This document shows positions 7,996 through 16,828 of a stretch of DNA of 64,000 nt, one piece after another. The notes beneath the pieces are model-generated. The model did not search any database and was not told the origin of the DNA. It saw nothing but the letters and a program-made list of their open reading frames with translations. Numbering within the stretch: position 1 is the first letter of the stretch; each line of letters starts with the position of its first letter. The position numbers and the translations under genes were made by a program. Source of the DNA: Anaerolineae bacterium (lineage in GTDB: Bacteria; Chloroflexota; Anaerolineae; Aggregatilineales; Phototrophicaceae); contig JAJEBY010000016.1 of the NCBI GenBank assembly GCA_022822305.1, forward strand, positions 186,001 to 250,000, read 5' to 3'.

Positions 7996-9273
7996 ATGAA
8001 GAAGTTAGGTCTCGCATTCACTGTTGTCGCTTTGCTCTTGCTGTCCCTGACGGCAAGCGCGCAAGACTCGGTGACCCTCACCGTATTGGTCGAGCAAGGT
8101 GGTTTCTGGCTGCAAGAAGAAGCCGCCAAGCTATTTGAAGAGCAGACCGGTCACACCGTAGAATTCGTCAATGTTCCCTATGGGAGCGTGTTTGATCGTC
8201 TGACAGCCGAAATGGCGACGGATGGCGCCGCCTTTGATGTGGCCACGATCGATGTCGTCTGGATGTCGCACTTCGCGCCCTTTGCCGAGCCCCTGGACGA
8301 TCTCTTCACCGACGAGGTCGTTGATGATTTGTTCGCGTCGTTGGTAGCCGACGCGCAAATCGGCGGCAGCTTCATCGGCATGCCGACCTGGGCCAATACC
8401 GAGATAATCTTCTACCGCAAAGACATGTGGGAAGATCCCGACGAAATGGCCGCCTTTGAAGCCGAATACGGTTACCCGCTGGCCCCGCCAACGACTTGGC
8501 AAGAATTTGACGATATGGCGCAGTTCTTCACGCGAGATACCGATGGCGATGGCGAAATCGACATCTATGGCACTGATGTCAAGGGCGGCGTTGCCGACTT
8601 CGAGTGGATGATTGCCGTCTTGCAGGCGGGTTCCCCCGGCGTCGTACTTGATGCGGATCACAACATCATCATTGACAATGATGAGCACGTTGCTGGTCTG
8701 GAATATTACATCAGCCACCACTGCAATATGGATGTCGCGCCGCCGAACGTCAACGAGATTGACTGGGGCGTCGCCGAGACGCTTTTCTACGAAAGCCAGA
8801 CAGCGATGTTCCGCTTCTGGGGCCACGCTTATCGTCTGACCCGGGGCGATTCAGCCATCGCGGACCTGGTTGGCGCTGCGCCGATGGTCGCTGGACCTGG
8901 CGGCATCGGGGCAATCCCGGGTCCCTGGTTCAATATCGTGCCCAAGTCTTCCGAGAACAAGGAACTGGCGCTGGAATTGGTGCAATTCCTCTATGACAAC
9001 AATGCCCTGGGTATTGAAGCGCCCTTGGGATTGGCCGCGCGCAAATCCGCCTACGCGTCTTACGCCGATGTTGAAGGCTTCGAGAATCTCAACCCGTTGC
9101 TGGAAACGCTGGATAGCTCGCAGACGATTGGGCGTCCCGCCGTCGCTGATTGGCAGCAAATCGCCGATGAGATTCTGGGACCCATCGGTTCAGACGCGCT
9201 GACCTGTGAGGAAGACCCGGCTGAACTCCTGGCTTGGGGTCGCGAAATGCTGGAAGGCATGGGGTACGAGTAA
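7996..9273 (+). CDS. ABC sugar-binding protein (CUT1 family)
   Basis: About 425 residues with a classical Sec signal peptide (Lys-rich start, hydrophobic core, ASAQ cleavage region near residue 22) and no lipobox Cys. It is a family 1 extracellular solute-binding protein of the maltose/oligosaccharide type, with repeated Trp and aromatic residues. It captures a sugar outside the membrane for the two permeases encoded next. ATG 7996 is preferred over GTG 7987 because AGAAAGG lies 8 bp upstream. A strong hairpin directly follows the stop. The sugar is unknown; the downstream GH172-type gene suggests a furanosyl oligosaccharide. Confidence 0.9.
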   Translation: MKKLGLAFTVVALLLLSLTASAQDSVTLTVLVEQGGFWLQEEAAKLFEEQTGHTVEFVNVPYGSVFDRLTAEMATDGAAFDVATIDVVWMSHFAPFAEPLDDLFTDEVVDDLFASLVADAQIGGSFIGMPTWANTEIIFYRKDMWEDPDEMAAFEAEYGYPLAPPTTWQEFDDMAQFFTRDTDGDGEIDIYGTDVKGGVADFEWMIAVLQAGSPGVVLDADHNIIIDNDEHVAGLEYYISHHCNMDVAPPNVNEIDWGVAETLFYESQTAMFRFWGHAYRLTRGDSAIADLVGAAPMVAGPGGIGAIPGPWFNIVPKSSENKELALELVQFLYDNNALGIEAPLGLAARKSAYASYADVEGFENLNPLLETLDSSQTIGRPAVADWQQIADEILGPIGSDALTCEEDPAELLAWGREMLEGMGYE

Positions 9274-9281
9274 TCCCGCCA

Positions 9282-9311
9282 GGTGGGGCTGCCGCAAGTG
9301 GCAGCTCCACC
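9282..9311 (+). other. Intercistronic hairpin after the binding-protein gene
   Basis: 12-bp stem GGTGGGGCTGCC/GGCAGCTCCACC with a single G-U pair and a 6-nt loop (GCAAGT), starting 8 bp after the stop. No T-run follows, so it looks like an RNA-stabilising or processing element rather than a full terminator. Confidence 0.75.
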
Positions 9312-9339
9312 AAACCATCGCAGGGGAGCATAGTCGGCG

Positions 9340-10230
9340 ATGAGAATGTCCGATCGCGCGTTTGTGCTGGTGCTCATGCTGCCGGCAGGCGTGTTCTTGT
9401 CCTTCTTCGTCGCCTACCCGCTGTTTATGCTGCTCAGGGACAGCTTCTATGAGGTGTCGCTTTTTGCCTCGGAAGAACGGGTATTTGTCGGATTAGACAA
9501 TTTCATTTATGCGCTGACGTCGTCGCGCGTCATGGGTGCGGCCGGGCGGACGCTCAACTATACCTTGATGGCGCTTTCAGCCGAGTTCGTTCTCGGCTTC
9601 GGCGTAGCGCTGCTGTTCAACGCCATGGGCAGGCGCTCGGAAATCCTGCGCACCATCTTCATGTTTCCGCTGATGATTCCGCCGATTGTCGCGGGATTGC
9701 TCTGGCGCTTCATGCTGATTGACAATATCGGCATCGTCAATCACATTCTGGAACACCTTGGGATCATCGCCAATTCAAGCGATATTTCCTGGCTGGGGGA
9801 TCGCGACATCGTATTATTCTCCGTCGCGCTCCCCAATATCTGGCTGACGACATCCTTTGTGGCCCTGGTGCTGTATACGGGTTTGCAGAATATCCCCGCG
9901 GAGTTAATTGAGGCGGCCAAGATCGACGGCGCCAGCGCATTGCAGCGCTTTCGTAACGTGACGGTTCCCATGCTGCGGCCGGTCATCGCCGTTGTCTTGA
10001 TCATCCGTGGCATCGACGCGGCGCGCGCCTTCGATATGATCTGGATTCAGACCGAAGGCGGTCCGCGCTTCGCATCCGAAATCCTGAGCATTCACATTTA
10101 CCGCTCCATGATCCGCTATGGCAACGTTGGCGAAGCCTCGGCCATTGCCACGCTCTTCATGATCGCCATGGTCGTCATCAGTTCGATTGCCTTCTTCACG
10201 ATCTGGGGCAGGGGGACATCAAAGACATGA
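9340..10230 (+). CDS. ABC sugar permease, MalF/UgpA type
   Basis: 296 residues with six predicted membrane helices. The EAA loop that docks the ATPase is clear (EAAKIDGASALQRFRNVTVP). It forms the translocation channel with the MalG-type protein encoded next. AGGGGAG precedes the start; an ATG two codons later is equally possible. No ATPase gene is in the operon, so a shared MsmX/UgpC-type ATPase elsewhere is expected. Confidence 0.92.
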   Translation: MRMSDRAFVLVLMLPAGVFLSFFVAYPLFMLLRDSFYEVSLFASEERVFVGLDNFIYALTSSRVMGAAGRTLNYTLMALSAEFVLGFGVALLFNAMGRRSEILRTIFMFPLMIPPIVAGLLWRFMLIDNIGIVNHILEHLGIIANSSDISWLGDRDIVLFSVALPNIWLTTSFVALVLYTGLQNIPAELIEAAKIDGASALQRFRNVTVPMLRPVIAVVLIIRGIDAARAFDMIWIQTEGGPRFASEILSIHIYRSMIRYGNVGEASAIATLFMIAMVVISSIAFFTIWGRGTSKT

Positions 10231-10249
10231 AGCGCAAGGTGACCAGGGC

Positions 10250-11077
10250 ATGACGGCGTCATACCTTCAGCGCGCCACATTGTTGCTGCTGGTGGCAATT
10301 GTATTGCTCATCTATGTGTTTCCCTACGCATTCCTGGTCTCTACCTCGCTCAAGCCGCCGCAAGATGCGCTGGAGATTCCGCCGACCTTGCTGCCACAAA
10401 CAATCAGCATTGAGAATTACACGAATATCGGCCAATTTCCGGCGGTACAACGCTCTTTTGGCAACAGCATCATCATCGCGCTTCTGAGTATGGCAATCTC
10501 AATCATACTGGCAGTTCCGGCTGCCTACGGCATCGCTCGCTACAGTACATGGTTGGGCAAGGCTTTCCTCATGCTCGCGTTAGTGACTCGCCTGATACCA
10601 ACGGTATCGATTGGCATTCCGCTATTTGCTATCATGCGCTCATTAGGATTGATAGACACGCATTTCGGTGTTGCTCTGGCGCATTCTACCATCAGCGTAC
10701 CCTTGGCGATCTGGCTCCTGGCCAGCTTCATGGAGAGCATCCCGCGCGAGCTGGACGAGGCCGCGCGCGTCGATGGCTGCTCGCGTTTCGGCGCGCTCTT
10801 CCGCGTCATCATTCCGGTGGCTGCCGGCGGAATCAGCGTGACGGCGATCTTCGTGTTTCTGGCATCCTGGAACGAATTCCTGTTTTCGCTGCTGCTATCC
10901 TCGGTCGGCGTCAAGACAGCGCCCATCGCCATCGCCGAGTTCAAGTCTCAATATGGCATTCAATGGGGCACGATGACTTCGCTCGCGGTATTATACTCGT
11001 TGCCTGTGATCGCATTTTCGCTGCTGATGCAGAAGCGAATTGTCGCCGGCATGACCATGGGCGCGGTGAAGGGTTAA
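10250..11077 (+). CDS. ABC sugar permease, MalG/UgpE type
   Basis: About 275 residues, six membrane helices, EAA loop DEAARVDGCSRFGALFRVI. The ATG at 10250 lies 20 bp after the MalF-type gene and is preceded by AAGGTGACCAGGGC. The longer frame starting at 10187 would overlap the upstream gene and adds only hydrophilic sequence. It is the second half of the first importer. Confidence 0.92.
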   Translation: MTASYLQRATLLLLVAIVLLIYVFPYAFLVSTSLKPPQDALEIPPTLLPQTISIENYTNIGQFPAVQRSFGNSIIIALLSMAISIILAVPAAYGIARYSTWLGKAFLMLALVTRLIPTVSIGIPLFAIMRSLGLIDTHFGVALAHSTISVPLAIWLLASFMESIPRELDEAARVDGCSRFGALFRVIIPVAAGGISVTAIFVFLASWNEFLFSLLLSSVGVKTAPIAIAEFKSQYGIQWGTMTSLAVLYSLPVIAFSLLMQKRIVAGMTMGAVKG

Positions 11078-11128
11078 GGCAATTTCTGCTGCAGCGTCTT
11101 TTCATCACTCAAGAGGAGCAACTGACAT

Positions 11129-12250
11129 ATGAACGTCTGGCAACCGAATAGTCCACTGGGCGGGCTACCTTTCATCAAGCGCGCGCGTTCCCTGCGCTCG
11201 TCAAGTTACGATGTAACGGGCGCCAATCGCGATTTTAAAGTGGTCCCCCCGGGCGCAACGCATGTCATGGCGGATATCGAAGGCAGCGGCGTGATCAAGC
11301 ATATCTGGATGACCACCCGCTGTTATGCGCCTCAATATATGCGCAAGCTCGTCATCGAGATGTATTGGGACGGCGAAGAGAATCCCAGCGTACGCGCGCC
11401 CTACGGGGATTTCTTCGGCATCGGCCATGCCACCGGGAGACACTATATGTCGCTGCCGGTGAGCATGACCTTTGGCGATCGCCGCGGTCCCAAAGGGCCG
11501 TTCTCACCGGCGATGAATTGGTATTTTCCGATGCCCTTTGGCGAACATGCCAAGATTCAGATCATCAACGAGAGTGAAGAACCGATTGCCAATCTCTTCT
11601 ATTATGTCGATTACGAATTGTATGAAGAAGCGCCGCCCGATGATGTCGGTTATTTCCACGCGACCTGGAATCAAGAGAATCCCACCCAGGCTGTCGAGCA
11701 CGCATCAGATGAAGATGATCCAGCGCCTTGGGATCTGCCCGGCATTAACCTCACCGGCGACGAGAATTATGTCATTCTCGATGCGCTGGGCGCCGGCCAC
11801 TTTGTCGGCTGTCTTTTGAACATCGACAACTTCAACGCCTCCAATCAAGTATTCACCTGGCCCGGCGAAGGCGATGACATGTTTTTCATCGACGGTGAAT
11901 CTTGGCCGCCGTCGTTGCATGGCACCGGAACCGAAGACTATTTCGGCTGCGCCTGGGGTTTCCCCAGCGGCGAATATGACGGTCCGTATCACGGCATTTC
12001 ACTCGGCAGCGATGCGCAAGAACACTTCGGCAAGTGGAGTTTATACCGCTGGCATATCGAAGATCCGATTCACTTCACCAGGTCGCTGCGCTTCTCCATC
12101 GAGCATGGCCACGCCAACGACCAAAGCAATGAATACTCCAGCGTCGCCTATTGGTATCAATTGGAGCCGCATAAGCCCTTGCCGCCGCTGCCGCCAGTGG
12201 AATTGCGACTGCCGCGCCGCTGGCCCGAACACGGGTTATGGGATCGCTAG
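11129..12250 (+). CDS. DUF2961 protein, glycoside hydrolase family 172
   Basis: 373 residues without a signal peptide, so probably cytoplasmic. The family signature GTGTEDYFG is present near residue 268, with the conserved aromatic stretch after it. DUF2961 proteins were reclassified as GH172; characterised members cleave furanosyl linkages (difructose anhydride and D-arabinofuranosyl). The RBS AGAGGAG precedes the ATG. As the last gene of the first ABC operon it probably hydrolyses the imported oligosaccharide. The family is secure; the exact substrate is inference. Confidence 0.85.
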   Translation: MNVWQPNSPLGGLPFIKRARSLRSSSYDVTGANRDFKVVPPGATHVMADIEGSGVIKHIWMTTRCYAPQYMRKLVIEMYWDGEENPSVRAPYGDFFGIGHATGRHYMSLPVSMTFGDRRGPKGPFSPAMNWYFPMPFGEHAKIQIINESEEPIANLFYYVDYELYEEAPPDDVGYFHATWNQENPTQAVEHASDEDDPAPWDLPGINLTGDENYVILDALGAGHFVGCLLNIDNFNASNQVFTWPGEGDDMFFIDGESWPPSLHGTGTEDYFGCAWGFPSGEYDGPYHGISLGSDAQEHFGKWSLYRWHIEDPIHFTRSLRFSIEHGHANDQSNEYSSVAYWYQLEPHKPLPPLPPVELRLPRRWPEHGLWDR

Positions 12251-12328
12251 CGATTTTCTCCTCGGGGACTAATGGAGCGAAAGAACTTGGGGGCACGCTC
12301 GTCAGCTGGCTGCACTGCCGCGCCCAAA

Positions 12329-12357
12329 TTGACAAGCCACTGTCGACAAACTAAAAT
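12329..12357 (+). promoter_or_regulatory. Sigma-70-type promoter of the second sugar ABC operon
   Basis: TTGACA, 17-bp spacer, TAAAAT, located 58 bp before the first permease start. The palindrome TGTCGACA (12341-12348) lies in the spacer. The 16 bases 12325-12340 also occur exactly at the promoter at 39942-39957. Confidence 0.65.
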
Positions 12358-12415
12358 CCGGCGAACGATTCAGCCTTCCATGCCAAAATTGCAAAACGCC
12401 GTAATTTGATACCTT

Positions 12416-13330
12416 ATGAAAACGCGCAGCGGAATCCTGAGCAAATACAGCGTCGTCCAGCGCAGCGAAATCAAATGGGCTTATCTTTTCATCGCGCCCC
12501 AGATGATCGGGCTGGCGATTTTCACGCTCGGTCCGATTCTCTATGCCGGATACTTGAGCTTCACCAAGTGGAACTTGATCAAGCCGCCGCAATGGGTCGG
12601 TCTGGAGAATTACATCGATCAGCTCCAGGATCCCACTTTTTCCAATCTGCTTAAGAATACGATCGTCATCACCGCCGGCTACATTCCGCTGGTGATGATT
12701 GTTTCGCTGGCGATGGCGCTGGCGCTCAATCAAAAACTGCGATTCACCGTGATATATCGCATGGCCTATTTCATGCCTGTGGTGACATCGCTGGTGGCTA
12801 TCGCGCTGGTTTGGCGCTGGGTGCTGCAGCCCGACTTCGGATTGGTCAATTATCTATTAGGCCTGTTTGGCATTGACGGACCGACCTGGCTGAGCAGCAC
12901 GCAATGGGCGATCCCGGGTCTGATCTTCATGCGTGTCTGGTGGGGCGCCGGCTTTTACATGGTCATATTCCTGGCTGGTTTGCAGGGCATACCGGCAGAA
13001 TACTATGATGCCGCCAAAGTGGATGGCGCCAGTTCCTGGCAGCGATTCCGACACGTGACCTTGCCCTTGCTCTCGCCGACCACATTCTTCGTCTTCATCA
13101 TGGCCAGCATCTGGACGCTGCAGATTTTCGATCAGGTTTACATCATGACCGGTGGCGGACCCGGCGAAGCTACGGAAGTCTTCCTGCTGCGCATATATGA
13201 GTTGGCATTCCGGTATTACCGCATGGGGGATGCCGCTGCCCTGTCGATGATTCTGTTCGTGATCATCGGTTGTTTCACCTATTTCCAGTCGCGTTATTCG
13301 CGCCGCTGGGTGCATTACGATTTGGGCTAA
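12416..13330 (+). CDS. ABC sugar permease, MalF/UgpA type (second importer)
   Basis: 304 residues with six membrane helices and the EAA loop DAAKVDGASSWQRFRHVTLP. It follows its own promoter and is the first gene of a separate operon, though it points the same way as the first importer. The N-terminal 20 residues are basic and cytoplasmic. Its partner is the next gene, and its binding protein is encoded four genes downstream at 16829. Confidence 0.92.
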   Translation: MKTRSGILSKYSVVQRSEIKWAYLFIAPQMIGLAIFTLGPILYAGYLSFTKWNLIKPPQWVGLENYIDQLQDPTFSNLLKNTIVITAGYIPLVMIVSLAMALALNQKLRFTVIYRMAYFMPVVTSLVAIALVWRWVLQPDFGLVNYLLGLFGIDGPTWLSSTQWAIPGLIFMRVWWGAGFYMVIFLAGLQGIPAEYYDAAKVDGASSWQRFRHVTLPLLSPTTFFVFIMASIWTLQIFDQVYIMTGGGPGEATEVFLLRIYELAFRYYRMGDAAALSMILFVIIGCFTYFQSRYSRRWVHYDLG

Positions 13331-13394
13331 ACGCTACTACCATGGACTTGGAATTGAGCAGCAGTTGCAACAGACCAAAACGTGGAGGACAGAA

Positions 13395-14228
13395 GTGACG
13401 CCGGCTAAGCCATCGCGCGTTCTGATGCATGTGATAGTGGCCTTCGGCGCGCTGTTCATGATGCTGCCCTTCTTCTGGATGCTCAGCGCGGCGGTGAAGC
13501 GGCGCGAAGACATTTTCGTGTTGCCGCCGGTTTGGATTCCGCAAGATATCTTGTGGGGCAACTTTGTCGAAGTCTGGACGCGCGTGCCGATGGCGCAGGC
13601 CTACGTCAACAGCCTCAAAATCGCGGGCACGGTGACGGTCTTCACTTTGCTGACCAGCTCTCTTGCGGCTTACGCATTCGCAAAAATCGAATTTCCCGGC
13701 AAGCGCATTTCCTTCGCTACGCTGATGGCCACCATCATGATTCCCAGCCAGGCCACGCTGATCCCGGTTTTCATCCTGATGTCGCGTCTGGGCTGGATCG
13801 ATACGCATTGGCCGCTAATTGTTCCCCCGGCGCTGACCAATGCCTTTGGCGTATTCCTTTTGCGGCAGTTCTTCATGGGCGTGCCCGATGATTTGATTGA
13901 CGCCGCGCGGATCGATGGCGCGAATCCAATCCAAATCTATCGGCGCGTGGCCATCCCTATAGTGCGACCAGCGCTGATGACCTTAGCCATCTTCACCTTC
14001 CTCGGCAATTGGAATGCCTTTCTCACGCCGCTGATCTATATCAATTCCGAAGAGCTGTGGACGGTGCCCTTGCTCATTTCGAACTTTCAAGACGCATACG
14101 GCGTCGAGAGTGAATGGGGCTTGCTGATGGCGGCGAGCAGCCTGGCGCTGGTGCCGGTGCTGATCGTTTACATATTCGCGCAGCGCTACTTCATCGAGGG
14201 CGTCGCTTTGACCGGGCTGAAGGGCTAG
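13395..14228 (+). CDS. ABC sugar permease, MalG/UgpE type (second importer)
   Basis: About 277 residues, six helices, EAA loop DAARIDGANPIQIYRRVAIP. The start is set at GTG 13395 because GGAGGACA lies just upstream. The alternative TTG at 13365 would place that ribosome binding site inside the coding region. The stop is 3 bp before the GH31 gene, so the two are tightly coupled. Confidence 0.91.
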   Translation: MTPAKPSRVLMHVIVAFGALFMMLPFFWMLSAAVKRREDIFVLPPVWIPQDILWGNFVEVWTRVPMAQAYVNSLKIAGTVTVFTLLTSSLAAYAFAKIEFPGKRISFATLMATIMIPSQATLIPVFILMSRLGWIDTHWPLIVPPALTNAFGVFLLRQFFMGVPDDLIDAARIDGANPIQIYRRVAIPIVRPALMTLAIFTFLGNWNAFLTPLIYINSEELWTVPLLISNFQDAYGVESEWGLLMAASSLALVPVLIVYIFAQRYFIEGVALTGLKG

Positions 14229-14231
14229 CCA

Positions 14232-16739
14232 ATGACAGCAAAGATCGAGCAGTGGCCCCAATGGGATCAGCATCGTCCGGTGCGTCCGACCGATCTGAGT
14301 CGCACGCCATCGCTCGCGAAGCATCCGCGCCCGGTCGATCTGAAGATTGAATCGTCCGACGATGAAATCAGGCTGGCCTCCAGCCGCCTGGTCCTCCGCA
14401 TCGGACTACAGCCCTGGTCGCTGCGCGTTGAAGACATCGCCGGCGGCGTCATCGCCTCCGAAACGCCGATCTTGCCCAACAATCCCGCGGACGCCAAGCA
14501 AGCGATGTATGGCTCGCTCGCCTATCGCCTCGATATCCCCGAGCGTGGATTGTGGCGAAAGTATCATCACTTTCGCGGGCGTCAGCTTTGGTTTCGGGCG
14601 ACGGCTGTCGCATCATGGCGGACGCAAGAACGCGGCGTTGAATTGGTCGCGGACACGGATGATCCATTTGAGCGCCAGCTGACGATCCGATTGGAATTTG
14701 TCGACGAGGCGATCTTCCAGCTTAGCGCGATGCTATCCGATACCACCTCGCTGATCGGTCTTGCGCATTCGTTTGATTGCCCGGCCGACGAGCTATTCTT
14801 CGGATTGGGCGAGCGCTTCACGTCCTGCAACCAGCATGGGCAAGAAGTCATGGCATGGTCCGCTGCGGGACCGACCGGTCGCAAGGACTGGACCTATTTT
14901 CCACAGCCTTTCGTCTTGACGGGCAGCGATTACGGCATCCTGCTCGATTCGACTTTTCGCAACCGATTTCACCTCTGTTCCGATTTCCATGGACGCTTCG
15001 CATTCGAAACCGAAGGACCGGAACTGCGCTATCAGTTCATTCACAATGACCATCCGTTGCGAATCATCGAGAGCTTGACCGATTTGGTCGGGAAACCGCC
15101 GCTCCCGCCGATGTGGAGTTTCGGCGTCTTGCGCAATGTCAACGGCAGCGAAGCCGACGTGCGTGCCGAGGCGAGCAAATTGCGCGATGCGAAAATTCCC
15201 TGTTCCGCGCTCTGGTATTACGATTCGCTGGACGAGGCGCGCCACATCGGCTTTCCCATCAATCCGCATTTCTATGATGGCGACTACGATGATATCGGCG
15301 CGCTCAACCGAGACCTGAAGACGCTAGGATACAAGGCGCAGACCTACCTCTTCCCCTATGTCTATGTGGATACTGCCAACTACGCCTCTGGCAGTCCGCG
15401 CGACTTCTTCGTGAAGAATCCGCAGGGCGATGATTATCTGATTCCCTTCCACACGGTTGATGGCGAGATCCGCCAGCCGACAACGCGCATGGCCGGAATC
15501 ATCGATTTCACCAATCCCGATGCGGTAGTCTGGTATCAAGAACTCATTCGACAGATCGTTATCGAGCTGGATTTCGATGGCTGGATGCACGATTTTGGCG
15601 AGGATGTGCCTGCTGACGCCGTCTTCCACAACGGCAAGCGTGGCGCCGAGATGCACAATATCTATCCCACGCTCTACAAGAAAGCGACCTATGAAGCCTG
15701 CATGCGTCACAAACCCGATGTCAGCTACTACGCTCGAGCCGGCTATGCCGGGTCCCAAGGTTATACTATGGCGCTTTGGACGGGCGACCAGGTCATCAAC
15801 TGGCGCTATGATGACGGCTTGCCCAGCGTAATTCCCGGCGCGCTGAATCTGGGCATTTGCGGCTGTCCCTATATCGGACCCGATATCGCCGGCTATTTTC
15901 ATTCGGATATGCATCCGAGCATCGTGTCCGAGGAATTGTGGATCCGCTGGCTGCAGCTAGGCGCGCTCTGCCCGATCATGCGCGACCTGATCGCCTACTA
16001 TCCGATCGAACTTTGGACCTCCGAGCGCACGATCGCGGCCTTCCGCAAATTTGCTCGGCTGCACCTGAGTCTCGCCCCATATCTGTACAGTTATGCCGAG
16101 AAGTCGCACCGCGCGGGCCATCCGATAATGCGGCATCTGTATCTGGCGTACCCGGACGACGCCAATGTGCGATATCTGGACTATCAGTACCTGCTGGGAG
16201 AAGCGCTGCTGGTGGCGCCGGTTCTGGCGCCGGGAGTCGAAACTTGGAGAGCCTATCTGCCGGATGGCGAGTGGATATGCTGGTGGAATGGCGCCGCGTA
16301 TTCCGGACCTGGCTGGATCGACGCGCCCGCGCCGCTGACGCAGATCCCGTTATTTGTCAAAGCCGGCGCCATAATTCCCGGATTGCCCGGCGATGTCGAT
16401 ACGCTGGTTCCAGCCGCAGATCCGGCGATCCGTGTCGCCAACGATGATTTGGTTATCGATGTATACGCGGCAAGCGGCCATGTCTCGTCGGTGTTTACGC
16501 TGTGGGATGGTTCGGAACTGAAATGGGATTCTCAAACTGGCGAATTCAGCGTATCGGGCTCGCCCGTATCGCGCCGATACCTCTTACGGTTTCGACAGTA
16601 TGGCGCTGCTGAAGACGTGAGATTGATTGGCGACGGTGGAGAAAGCGTACCGCAATGGCGCTCGGACGAAGCATCGGGCGCGGTCGTGGTTGAGCATACC
16701 GGCGCTGACTTTAGGTTGTGGATACAGCTAAACAGTTAG
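14232..16739 (+). CDS. Glycoside hydrolase family 31
   Basis: 835 residues: N-terminal beta domain with FGLGERF, TIM barrel, and C-terminal beta domains. The nucleophile is Asp454 (in HDFGED) and the acid/base Asp519 (in WTGDQ). The blocks MHN, RAG..GSQ, W.GDQ and DDGL.SV.P resemble the YihQ/alpha-xylosidase side of GH31 more than the eukaryotic alpha-glucosidases. I do not see the Trp/Arg sulfonate-binding motif of sulfoquinovosidases. There is no signal peptide, so it acts on imported glycosides. It lies between the permeases and the binding protein, so its substrate is presumably what the second importer carries (alpha-xyloside or alpha-glucoside, inferred). Confidence 0.9.
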   Translation: MTAKIEQWPQWDQHRPVRPTDLSRTPSLAKHPRPVDLKIESSDDEIRLASSRLVLRIGLQPWSLRVEDIAGGVIASETPILPNNPADAKQAMYGSLAYRLDIPERGLWRKYHHFRGRQLWFRATAVASWRTQERGVELVADTDDPFERQLTIRLEFVDEAIFQLSAMLSDTTSLIGLAHSFDCPADELFFGLGERFTSCNQHGQEVMAWSAAGPTGRKDWTYFPQPFVLTGSDYGILLDSTFRNRFHLCSDFHGRFAFETEGPELRYQFIHNDHPLRIIESLTDLVGKPPLPPMWSFGVLRNVNGSEADVRAEASKLRDAKIPCSALWYYDSLDEARHIGFPINPHFYDGDYDDIGALNRDLKTLGYKAQTYLFPYVYVDTANYASGSPRDFFVKNPQGDDYLIPFHTVDGEIRQPTTRMAGIIDFTNPDAVVWYQELIRQIVIELDFDGWMHDFGEDVPADAVFHNGKRGAEMHNIYPTLYKKATYEACMRHKPDVSYYARAGYAGSQGYTMALWTGDQVINWRYDDGLPSVIPGALNLGICGCPYIGPDIAGYFHSDMHPSIVSEELWIRWLQLGALCPIMRDLIAYYPIELWTSERTIAAFRKFARLHLSLAPYLYSYAEKSHRAGHPIMRHLYLAYPDDANVRYLDYQYLLGEALLVAPVLAPGVETWRAYLPDGEWICWWNGAAYSGPGWIDAPAPLTQIPLFVKAGAIIPGLPGDVDTLVPAADPAIRVANDDLVIDVYAASGHVSSVFTLWDGSELKWDSQTGEFSVSGSPVSRRYLLRFRQYGAAEDVRLIGDGGESVPQWRSDEASGAVVVEHTGADFRLWIQLNS

Positions 16740-16828
16740 TATCATATGAGCTGATACGACAGCAGACTGGAGGCCGTATGTAGATGAAAAACGCACCGAA
16801 TCAATTATCCAAGCAAAAGGAGAGAAAC

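Noticed and set aside
14232..16739. Sulfoquinovosidase (YihQ) assignment for the GH31 enzyme
   Set aside because: The overall blocks are similar, but the Trp/Arg sulfonate-recognition motif was not found, so only the family is called.
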